This document shows positions 12,801 to 23,900 of a stretch of DNA of 64,000 nt, in pieces. The stretch is from Manihot esculenta (taxonomy: Eukaryota > Streptophyta > Magnoliopsida > Malpighiales > Euphorbiaceae): NCBI RefSeq assembly GCF_001659605.2, contig NC_035161.2, forward strand, positions 27,327,691 through 27,391,690, in the 5' to 3' direction. A program made the translations under genes and the position numbers. Below the pieces are notes generated by a model, which did not search any database, had not been told where the DNA came from, and was given only the letters and a program-made list of their open reading frames with translations. Position 1 is the stretch's first letter. Each line of letters starts with the position of its first letter.

Positions 12801-13505
12801 GCTATGTTTACTTGGAGTAATTTAGTAACAGAAGTTAGTTTTCGGAAAGTATGAAATATTATCTTGTTTGGTTGTCATGATCCTATAATTTCTCGGAAAG
12901 TTGGTATGTATTACTTTCCCTTTATAAGAAAAGTAAATTCCCCTCCCCAACTCAAGTAACTTCAAGTTATTTTTCTTATTTTTTGTATTTTTTTTTATGT
13001 TTTTTATAATTAAGTATTTAGGTGAAAGTTAATAGAAAATTAAAGAATATGTTTATTGATAGATATTAATGTGTGAAAAATTTCATGATGTAATTTTGTT
13101 TAGGTTATATATATTAAAATAAAAAAAGAAATTAATTAAATTAAATATAAATATTTTTTTATATTCTATGATAATTTTTATTATTATCACAAATAAATTA
13201 TATATTAATTATTATGTGAGTTGAGTGTTTACATTTTAAAATTTTGAGTATTTGGTCAATATATAATTTTCTGTATTTATTTAAATATTATATTTTAAAT
13301 ACCATACATATATTTGGAGTGGGGATATTTATGTTATTTTCATAGTCTGAGGATATTTATGTCATTTGTGTAGTCACGCTCTATTTACTTTATGAGAATT
13401 TAACATACCAACTAAACACTTTCAAATTATAATTTCTAGAAAATAATTTCTTTTATATTATATTTCTCAAGAAATTAACTTCCCATTTTGAACCAAATCT
13501 CTAAA
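12801..13505. repeat. Possible decayed MITE
   Basis: The left end (GGCTATGTTTACTTGGAG, then GAAGTTAGTTTTCGG) and the reverse complement of the right end (AGATTTGGTTCAAAATGG, then GAAGTTAATTTCTTG) align over about 60 bases with many mismatches. This suggests an old inverted-repeat transposon about 700 bp long. No target duplication or coding capacity is visible, and the boundaries are uncertain. Confidence 0.35.
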
Positions 13506-14309
13506 ATCTACTTAGTTATTAGATGTATTTTTGGGTTATGGACTTTTTTTTTTTATTATAATTTCAGAGTTGAAGGTTAAATTAATGGGTATAATCCTTA
13601 ATTTTAATGAAAAAAAAAATTATAATTTGATGAGTTACAATACTCTCTCCTTTTTTTATTAAATTTCATAATTTTATTGTGATTTTAATATAAATAATTA
13701 ATTTTTATTTAAAATTTGATTTAAAATAAATTTTTTAGCAGAAAATAGAAAAAAAGAGAGATTGAATTATAAGATTTTCTGACTCTAGGTTATAGCTTTA
13801 TCCAAAACTGTAACACAGGGCGACGGATAAACTTTATAATTTGAATTTTTTAATTGTAATCCTAATTTTTCCAGCTCTAGCTGTATAGAGGATAATCAAT
13901 TTCAGACTAAAATAAATATATTAGGATTGGGATAACGTAAGAATAGTATACTTTATTTTAAATTATGAATATTTATCTTTTTATTGGAAAAAAATTTATA
14001 TAAAAAGCTGTCCAAAGATTAACTTAGACATCATATATTTTTCTCTATTTTTATCCTCTTTGGTATTCTGTCACTTCCTAGCCGCTCTCTTCTTTTTATA
14101 TTTTCTTTAGTTCTTTACAATTTTATTATGACCCCCTCTTCTTATCTTTTCTTTAGTTCTTTGCCATTTTATTATAACTTCTTCTTTTTCTATTTTTTTT
14201 TACTTCTTTGGAACTTTATTATACCTTTTAGAAACTAAACAATTCTTTTGAGGTTTATTTAAGTTGTAAAATTATATTCTTAACTTCTTTTCATCTTATT
14301 TATATTTTA

Positions 14310-15460
14310 GGGAAAATTACTTTTTAGTCCCTGAGATTTAACGTAATTAACACTTCTGTCCCTCTATTTTGGCGATCCAACACTTAAGTCCCTCACTTTC
14401 ACTTCCGTCCAAATTCGTAGTCCTTCCGTCCAAAATAGCCGTTTGGGACACGTGAATTGACAAAATTAACCCTCTTCCTTCTTTGTGGACCACTCGAGGC
14501 GAAAATGAGTGCCGATCGCTAGCGGATGCATGACTGATCTGTCTGCAGCATGCTCGCCCGGTGATACTTGCCTGACTGCAACGGCCGCGACATGGACATG
14601 GAGCACGTCAGTCCCCACGTTCGTAGAGGTCGAGATTGAGATGGTCTCGGTTTGGGCTTTCGTCGTGAGCTGTCATCAACAAGGTGAGGTCCGAGTTGGC
14701 TCAGCGCCGACAGAGGCGCAATCGTTGCTCGATCCGCCGGTTTAGGGGCTGTCGACCGACATTGCACGGACGGCATACACAGTGGTAGCAGGATGAACCT
14801 AGCAGCCTCGACGTCGCCAGGGAGGAAGTTGCTGTGTGAATCGGCGATTTGAGGAAGACCGAAGCAACCTCTCGTGAGCTATCGACGATGAAGGCAGCCA
14901 GAGATGGTTCGTAGCGCCGACGGTGGAGCAATCGTTGCACGAACTGCTGGAACTCGGGCTGGCGGCAGCATTTGGCGATCATCGGGCGTACGGCGTGAGA
15001 GGGGCAACGGCGAGAGCATCTTCTCAAGGTAGAAGATGGAGTCGCTAGCCAAATTTAATTTTATAATTTATTGTTAAAATTATTTTTTTAATATGATTAG
15101 AAATTTAAATAAAATTATTTTATTTATAAATTATTTTCATTTACACTTCTTCTTTCTTCTTCTTCCTTTTTCCTTTTCTTCTTCTTCTGCAACTTTCTTC
15201 TTCTTCTGCAACTGGAGAAATGCAATTGGAAAAAACATGAAAGAGAAAAACAAAAAGGAATTTCACATTTAAGAGAAGGGTATTTCTGGAAAAAATTATC
15301 ATCTCTCGCTTTTGACTCTTTGACTAAACGGATTAAATGGACGGAAGGACTACGAATTTGGACGGAAGAAAAAGTGAGAGACTTAAGTGTTGGGTCGCCA
15401 AAATAGAGGGACAGAAGTGTTAATTACGTTAAACCTCAGGGACTAAAAAGTAATTTTCCC
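14310..15460. mobile_element. Non-autonomous Mutator-like element, 1151 bp
   Basis: The element starts GGGAAAATTAC and ends GTAATTTTCCC. It is flanked by a perfect 9-bp duplication, TATATTTTA, at 14301-14309 and 15461-15469. Terminal inverted repeats of about 123 bp (14310-14432 and 15338-15460) differ at only a few positions. Long TIRs with a 9-bp duplication are the signature of Mutator-like elements. No transposase is present. The subterminal regions match the smaller element at 43266-43723, so the two are one family. The centre does not match and is listed separately. Confidence 0.92.
14487..15050. other. GC-rich insert inside the Mutator-like element
   Basis: The middle of the element is strikingly GC-rich and has no counterpart in the sister copy at 43266-43723. 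It contains an imperfect tandem duplication with a period of about 208 bp. The GTGAGCT...CAGCGCCGAC...GCAATCGTTGC order near 14665-14735 recurs near 14873-14940. Open frames exist on both strands (14509-14745 plus; 14701-15027 minus), but none resembles a known protein and the two duplicate units do not keep one shared frame clean. A captured host fragment (Pack-MULE style) is the simplest reading; its donor is not in this window. Confidence 0.5.
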
Positions 15461-16315
15461 TATATTTTATATTAATTTATATTTTTTAGAAACACCACAA
15501 CCTATTGAATGAAAAGAGACTATTGAATTTTTTAAACAAACAACATATTGCTAATTAATCAAATTAAATCCCTAATTGTTTAATTGAATTAATAATAAAT
15601 AGCAATTAGTATATTCGTTTATATTAAAAAATTAATAGATTTGATTTAAATAATTCGCGTGTTATTATTAATCAAATTTATATTATTTTTTTAAAAAAAA
15701 TATTTAACTAATTAAATCTATAGATCTGTTGTGATTATTAGTTAACTAGAAATTAATTTAAGTGTGAAATAAATTAATTTAATATAATAAATAATAAAAT
15801 AAATTATTTTTCTAATCAATAGTCAACTGTCAAACTCTTAATTTGATCACCTTCCGCTGAATTTTAATCTAACTATTTGTTTCACCATCTTAATTACATT
15901 GTTTTCTTCTTTAAAGTTTTTTACTTGTTCAAAGTAAAATTAATTTATTCAAACAAAAATTGTCTTCTCTCTTCTTATTTTAAAATTTTTTATTCAACTA
16001 ATCATTTAAATTGAATAGATAAATTCTCGTCTCTTCTTATTTTAAATTATTTTTTTATTCAATTAATCATTTAAATTAAATAGAGTTAAGATATCTGTCC
16101 ACGGGTTCGATACTTACTTTCCTATTTATAATTTTTTTTAAATTAAATAAAAAAATAAAATTTAATGGATAGATTTAATATCCGTCAACACTTTTAAATC
16201 GAAATAAATCCTTTATATATTGAGTGAGGTTGTGTTTAGATTCATAAAATTAGAATTTGAAACCAGAATATTTACTTTGGCTATTAAAAAGAATTTTGAA
16301 TTTTAAATGTTAATA

Positions 16316-16600
16316 TTTAATAATTTGTTTGTTATGTTGAATATTAATTTCAAATAATATATTTTTCTTTGTTATTTTAAATCCTCATCTTTTAAAGGTT
16401 TAAAATTGATATTGGATTTCTAAAAAAAAAAATTTTGGATTTGACTGGAATTCATATTTAATAATTTGTTTGTTATGTTGAATATGAATTTCAAATAATA
16501 TATTTATCTTGTTATTTTAAATCTTCATCTTTTAAGGGTTTAAAATTGATATTGAATTGCTAAAAAAAAAAATCTTTGAATTTGATTGGAATTTATATTT
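16316..16600. repeat. Degenerate tandem repeat, 141-bp period
   Basis: The motif TAATTTGTTTGTTATGTTGA at 16321 recurs at 16462. The following ~120 bases (ending in an A-run and a GGATTTGA/GAATTTGA motif) are also repeated with scattered substitutions. Two copies, no coding content. Confidence 0.8.
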
Positions 16601-16619
16601 TTTAAAAACTTTTGCAAAC

Positions 16620-16830
16620 AATGAATTTATGTATGTAAAGTTGCCACGGAGAGAATGAGAGAATAAAAACGATAACAAATAAATTTGGTATGGTCTTTGG
16701 CTTCCGAATAATGAATGTATTTATGTATATAAAGTCACCATTAAGAGAAAGAAAGAACTAAAAAGACTAACAAAGAAATTTAGTGCTTATTGATAACGGT
16801 CTTCGTTTCTGAATAATGGATGTCCGATTA
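16620..16830. repeat. Degenerate tandem repeat, ~90-105-bp period
   Basis: ATGAATTTATGTATGTAAAG near 16621 and a close variant near 16710 each precede an AGAGAA-rich stretch and a GGTCTT...GAATAATG motif (about 16694 and 16798). Two diverged copies lie directly downstream of the 141-bp repeat. Confidence 0.6.
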
Positions 16831-17994
16831 AGTTTTATATTTTTCTTTTTTTTTTGATTTTTTGATTTTAATTTTTTAATATTTATTTAATTATTGTTAT
16901 GGTTTGATATAAATATGGTCGGATTTTAAATTTTATTCATATTATGGAGTTATAGGGGATAGTTGAATATGGGCATCGAAACTTAGAGTTAACTTCTGAA
17001 GGTGGCTCTATGGTTATGTTAAGACTGAAAATACCATTAACTAATCTCTTTTCTGCGATTGTTCGTACAAATTCATTACGACTCCTTTAAATGCTTGACT
17101 GGTTTTTTGGTTGAATAGCTGAAATGAGATATAGGTCCTTGTTGACTCAGACTATTTGAGTAAATTTCTGTTTTATGTTTGCTTCTTCCTTCTAGTACTG
17201 TTTTGATTTGCAATTGTGGATTTTATTTTGGATGCTCGCGGTTGTGCTTGTGATGTTGATTGAGTGGTATCTTGTTGGTGGGACAATTACGGTGTCAATA
17301 CGGTGCGTTAGTCGATGGACGATCAATGCATTCACAGTTTTAGAGTTCTATTTGGAGTATGCGTGGGACTTGAGCTGGTTTCATATGGGTTAGACTTTAA
17401 TTTAGGTTTACAGTATTTTATCAATTGGGTCATTGTTCTGACTCATTTTCTTTAATTTTTTAATACAAAATCCTCAGGTATGAAAAATTATTCATTGATA
17501 TTTCTTTTTAAAAAGAATAAGATTATCAGTGGGCACTAAAAAAGATACACAGTGCTTATCATCTATTTCCTAGATCTAAATAAATATTTGAAATTTGAAA
17601 TTTAATTTTATTAACATTAAATAAATAAAAAATAACATTTCATCATTAAAGAGAAAAAAAATGTTTTTTTTTTCCTCTCAAAAAGACTGAAAATGGCAAT
17701 AAAAGGAATTAGATGGAGAGCTGCACAAGCATGATTCTTGTCTTGTCGATGTCCTATAATCCAAAAATTAAACCCTAATAACAAAAATATTTTCCATGTG
17801 AAATTGACCCTTACCAGCTGCTAAAACAAAGAAAAGAATCAAAAGCTTGGTTTTCTATGGATTTCCTTACACTCACTCCAAGATCTAACCTAGATATTAT
17901 CAACAATTCATTTGACCATTCTTTTTATTTCAACAAATCTTGACCATGCTTTTCATTTCTACCCATATTCTCATTTGCCTTACTTAACTAAGGC

Positions 17995-18200
17995 TGTGTT
18001 TGGATCACAAGAGAAACAAATTTTGGAAGGAATTTTCCTCTTTTTTATATTCATTTTCTTTTCTATTCAAAGGGTATCTACATAATTACTTATTTTAATT
18101 ATTTGTATAAGGGCAAAAAGGTACTTTCATGTTAAAAAATATACATTTTTATATTAATTTTTCCCCTTCAAAATTATTCCTAAACAGGTGGATATGCAAA
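17995..18200. repeat. Possible MITE (GGCTGTGTTTGGATCA end)
   Basis: GGCTGTGTTTGGATCA is a common terminus of plant hAT/PIF-type MITEs. About 190 bp further, ATTATTCCTAAACAG could be a decayed opposite end (reverse complement CTGTTTAGGA). The match is weak and no duplication is visible. Confidence 0.3.
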
Positions 18201-20096
18201 CAAAAAGATATTAAATATTTTTCTTTTCCTTCACTATTAAGTTTTTTGAATTTATTTTTATTTTAAAATCACTCAATTTATATTATTGAAATTAAAATTA
18301 AAATAAAATATTAAAATTTTCAAAAGATTAAATAATTTAATATTTATAGTACATAATTTTTTTAATTAATTAATTGTTTTTATAATAAACTATTTAGCAT
18401 TTTGTTTTTAAACATATTCATAATAAAATAATATTAAGCCGGCAATTAAGAAAAAAGAATTGTGATCAAGTTGCAAAAAGCCATAAAAACAGGTTAATTT
18501 TCTCTTTAATTAAAATAAAATAAAGAGAAATTGAAAATTCCATCTTCTCGAGATTCCATTTTTTGAAATGGACATGCAATGAACACCACTAACTTCAAGT
18601 GGTAATTTCTTTTTTAATATTTAAGCATTTTTCAAATATTATTCCAGTTTTCTCCATCCCCATTATATTAATTAATTATTAAAAAAATAAGTTTGATTAC
18701 CGACCAAAAATAAAATAAAATTTTATATAGCATGCGAAAATTTAAAAATATACATTGAATTCATCACCATATAATAAAATAAAATAATTATATATTCAAA
18801 AGAAATTTAATAATTATTTGTTCTTATCTAAAATTTTATTTTTTTAATGTATTTATCTAACCCATGTTCAGAAAAAGATGCCTTTTTAAGTTTTTATGAT
18901 ATTATAGCTGAGGTTAATGCATTTAATGGTCAATTGCTTTGTGGTCCCTATTAAAATATTAAATTCATTATATCATTTCCATTAATTTCTTATTTTATTT
19001 ATTATGAAAAATGACTTTAAAGATTAGGTGGGAAATAAATAATTGTCACAAATAGACTTATTAGAAAACTCCCCTCCTAAAAATAATATTAAAAAAATAA
19101 CTTTCTAGAGAAGGCTTCAAGTTTTCCTATATCAGCCAATCCAAGGGTTCATAAATTCTCAACTCAATTTCTTTTTCTCTTTTTATTTTAATTAATTTAC
19201 AATTCACAACTTCCATTCATTTAGTTTAAAATTTATTATTCATAACAAAAAATATACAAAAATTTAAAAAGTAAAATATGATATCTCTCAAACTTACTCA
19301 AATGTAATTATCACCGTACTATATTTGATTGTAAATTTATTAAATTTTCTTAAAAAATAATATAAAGACAACTTAATTTAATTTATCGATTAAAGTAATA
19401 TGAAGTGATTAAGTAATAATCATTTAATTGTATTATAAAAATTAAATAATATTTTTTTTAAAAAAAATAAAATTATTTTTAAAATATAAAAAATAATTTA
19501 TTTATTTTTTATTTTTTAAAATATAAAAAATAAGTGAAAACTTGAATTTAAGTCTCACCCAACTAATTTTGAAATATTTAACTTAATAGTAAAAATGAGA
19601 TAACTAGTTTTTATTACATAATCTATGAGTTAAATCAGCAAATGGTTGAATCTGATGTCAATTACAATTTGGTTCCCCAGTTAGAATCAACACAAAAAGA
19701 AAATGAGGACAAAGGAAGATTCTTAACAGTCTATTCATCCATTAAGGAAGCTTAGCTTCATTCTTAGCTAAATAGCCATTGGATTTCTCATCTACATGCC
19801 TATTCCCTGTCTTCACTTTCCATTTGGCAATAGCAGGGTGGAATCATTGTTATTTCATGGAAAATAGCATTTTTCAAAAATAAATTTATGTTCAAACCCT
19901 AAAATTAGAGACTAATAAATTAGAGACTAATAAATTCTTAAACTTTATTTATTTATTTATTTAATTTTAGGTTTTGAGCCAATTTCTTCATGGCTTGGCA
20001 AACCTGATTTTACTTGCCATTCACTCAAATATTTATTTTAAAAAGGGAAAACTATAATTAAAATGATGACAATAATACCACTTTGTCCACTTTCTT

Positions 20097-20106
20097 TATA
20101 TATAAA
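20097..20106 (+). promoter_or_regulatory. Possible TATA box of the AHL1-type gene
   Basis: TATATATAAA lies about 840 bases before the ATG, followed by a long leader-like stretch rich in pyrimidine tracts. A pyrimidine-TTTGCAG near 20671-20680 could be a 3' splice site of a leader intron. Both are suggestions from motif alone. Confidence 0.3.
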
Positions 20107-20940
20107 AAAAGAAAAAAAAAATAGAGAAAATAAAAAAAGAGCAAGTATAGAAAATCCTCCACCACTTTCACTATTATTTAATGCATATTTTCATCAGATT
20201 CCTACCAAAACAAAAAAATATCTATATTTTAAAAATAAATAAATGTGAGAAATCATTACAAACATATTCATCAATTCCTACTTTAAATATTCTATATTTT
20301 TATTTATATTTTTTTACCATTATTTCCATATTTTTTTAATCTTATTTCAGACAGACTTAGAAAAGTTGAGAACCTAAATTAGCTCAACAACAATGAAAAA
20401 CACAAAACAAACTTTCTTTATTATCTCAAAATCAATTTTCCAATTCAAACCCATAATTTCAAAAATCAAAATTCACTATCAGCACAAATCTCAAATCCTA
20501 TCTTTCTCTTTTCAATCTCCCTTCCTCCTTCAGAAATTTAAATTAATAACTCAATTTTCTTCTCTACTTTTTTTAAAATATTTTTCTGAAAACATTGTTT
20601 AAGCTTTGCTTCTGCTAGCTTCAGCTCTCTAATCTCTAAAGCTTGATTATTCTTCTTCTTCTTTTTTTTTTTTGCAGATTAAATCTCACTGCAAAGCTCC
20701 TCTTCTAGCTTCTTCTTAGCTTTCTAAACTTGAAGCTTCATTTTTTTTCCTTTTGTAGTTTATTTTTTTTCTTCTCTCATCTGGGTTTTAAATTTAAGCT
20801 TGCTTTAGTTACAGTGCTTTGATATTTCATTTGAAAAAAAAAAAATAATTTGAACTGTGTTTAGATGGTTTTGAGCTGAAAATCAGAATGGGTTTTTGGT
20901 AAAATCTTGAAAAGAAATATAAAATCCATAGGGTTTAAGC

Positions 20941-23900
20941 ATGGAAGCAAGAGAAACTGTAAGTAGTAGTGGTGGAGGTGGGGTTACAGTGGTGGGATCC
21001 GATGTTCCATCGGAGTACCAAATCGCTCCGAGGTCCGCCGACAACCCTAGCTCAGCCCCTGGATCAGCTCCACCTCCTCCTCCGCCACCGGCGGTGGTGC
21101 CTCCGCCCTCCACGGCGGCGACGATGCCTTTGAAGAAGAAGCGAGGAAGGCCAAGAAAGTACGGTCCTGACGGCAGCGTCACGATGGCGTTGTCTCCGAA
21201 GCCGATATCCTCAGCAGCTCCGGCACTGCCTCCGGTGATCGACTTCTCTGTTGAGAAACAAAGGAAAATAAAGCCGGTGAGCAAGGCCAAGTACGTGCTG
21301 GAGAATTTAGGTAAAAGAAAAATTTTTATAGGCACCCTTTTGAGCTAAGGTGGTTTTTATGCTTGCTCTGTGATTGAATGTAGGATTTTTGGTGTTTAAA
21401 TTGGTGGTTTTGTATTGTTTCCATGTTAAAATTGGATGGTTTTGAGTAGGGTTTTTATGGATGTGGGACCTGTGATATGATGCGTCAATTGAGATCTGTG
21501 TCTGGGTTTGTGGGTAGGTGTGGGAACGAGGGAATCTTCCTATTGCGAGGCGCCTTTTGGCCTTTGTGACCCATTTTGAGAAGAGAATTTGTGGGAAGGC
21601 CATTATTTATGGGGTACCTGTTAGTTCTAAAGTCTGGTAAAAGTTTGCTGTGTCATGGTGAACAGAATCGGACTAATAGAGATCAGAGAGATGTCATCAA
21701 TTGGCAGGCTCATCTGACTCAAAAAGGGGGAAAGAAGGGAGTTTGTTCAATGTTTTGTTGACATTTACTGTTTCTATGTATTATGTCGTGTTTTCTAGAT
21801 GTTTTTTCCTTGTTGGTCTTGATTTATTCTTGTGTCTTATGCACTCTGATTCTTTTTTTCTGCCAAGTGGGTCTTGATGTATGCATATATGGAATTATGG
21901 TTTTGACTTGTCATGGTTTCCCTCTCTTTTTATGCTGGCCATTTGGTCGCTTTTCTGAGTTTACCTTGGGTTTACTTATTTTTTCTTCGTGAATTAGGAA
22001 AAGAATTCATTATCCAGCTAGCTACTTGAGTATCGCAAGTGCAAACATTACCCTGCTATGATTAGTAAAGAACATGATATTCATTATCTGGTTGCTTTGT
22101 TGAGTTGTTTGTTTGACTCTTACATCACCCTCTTTTCTCAGATTGGGCATTTGGACTGTTTCTGAATTTTTTTTTATAGCTGATGTGAAAGAATACAAGG
22201 GTAGATGTGATAACTTGGTAGCTACTCAGTTCTTTATCTTTCAGCTTTTATAAGTGCTTGCATTACTATTCGGACCTCTCTACAAATTGTAACAAATACT
22301 ATGGAGCACAGTGCCATCTCTTTCCAATACAGTTGTATTTTAGGAGATTCCTATTATTTTATGTCAAAAGGGATTCAATTTAAATTAGGCTGCATAACTT
22401 GTAGTTAATCAAGTTTGGTTTGAATTTGCTCATCATGGAAAAAAGATTAATGAGCATTCTTAAATTGAAGGTTCCTTTTTCATAGGTGCCTTTCATGTAC
22501 TATCCTTGTTATTCGGATTGGTTAGTGAGGGAGTTACTTGGTTTCTACAAGGTTTTCAAAACGTTGCTTATCACTTATTAAGTGAAAAGGGTTCATTGAA
22601 ATGATTACTGTTCTTTATAGTTCTTGCTTAATGTTTTAGCAGTTCTATCATTCCATAAAAGAAATCCGAGTTTGGACTATTTAGCTTGCCTGCATTAGGC
22701 AGTCTAAGCCCCTAAAGAATATGCCTTACTGCCCCTTTGCAATGGTGCTTTATTTCTGGCCTGTATAAGTTTTGTCTTTTGCAATTGCAACTGAATGCTT
22801 TTGATACATGAAGTTGAGATTCCACTTAAGAATGATATGCTCGCTTAATGTGGCATATGCATAGTAATATTATTGTCAATTGTGGCATAACGAACAGAAT
22901 CTTCCTAGTTATGAGGACTTTGGACAATAATATGATAGGTACTGCTAGTAGCCTATAATGGCTAATTGGCAAGGGCTTGCCCATTGCATGGGAAGGTTTT
23001 AAGGTTATCCAACATGGGTTCTACTTTTTCTACACTCTCATTGGGTTCTACTTCTAACTGCAATTAGTTGCTTAGCACATCTGCTTGATTGTTTAATCAA
23101 TTGATTAAAGATGAGAAACTCAAAAGTTTAGTATTCTGTTTGTCTCCAAATTTTGATGTGAAATCTCTGCCCCTTCTGAATACTGTTATTTTGTGATGCT
23201 TCACCCATTCTTTTCACATTTCAACTTTGGGAGAAAGAGAGGGGCTATGGCAATACCCTTCCTGGAATGGCATGAGGCTAGTTCTTCTATTGTTCTCTTT
23301 TTTCTTTTTTCTTTTCTTTTTTTTTCCTGCTTCTTCAACTCTTTTTCCTTTCTTTAATGGTTCTGCCCTTCCAAAACTATTCCATCTTCATTTTATCTGT
23401 AGCTTATCTCATTTATTTATAATATATATATAACCTTTCTTCAAAATGCTATCTGATAACGATATTGTGTTTCCTTTAGTTGGATGCTGTTAGTGTCTTT
23501 ACACATAGTTACATACGGGATGTTTAGGTGGACAACTGGTAAATAGTGATGATTTGTTTATTTGTGTTATGAGTTGACGAGCTGAAGTCCATATTATTAC
23601 CATTTTTCATATGATTTAAGAAAATGAAAGTTGATAGTTCAATCTCTGGTATCTCTAAATTTCTCTAATTCTCTGCATTATGTTCCTGTTTCCTCTATCC
23701 TTCATTTTACATTTTTTGCTAAGTACATGAAGTGAAAATTTCCATATTGCTGATCTTGTTGCAATTTCCCCTTGTAGGTGAATGGGTTGCATGCTCAGTT
23801 GGTGCTAATTTTACTCCACATATTATAACTGTTAATGCTGGCGAGGTACATGTTGAACATAATTGGTGTACTTTTGTATCTATGCCTTGTACTATCAAGA

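Larger units (their letters stand above)
15470..20090. other. AT-rich intergenic DNA
   Basis: No gene is supported. Two degenerate tandem repeats (about 16316-16600 and 16620-16830) and a possible MITE near 17995-18200 are listed separately. A less AT-rich stretch at 17010-17400 has a 61-codon ORF without recognisable features. A short duplication of TAGAGACTAATAAAT occurs near 19907-19935. Confidence 0.6.

Noticed and set aside
14509..15027. ORFs of 78-108 codons on both strands of the GC-rich insert
   Set aside because: GC-rich DNA has few stop codons, so such ORFs arise by chance. None resembles a known protein and the internal duplicate units do not preserve one frame. Kept only as an insert of unknown origin.
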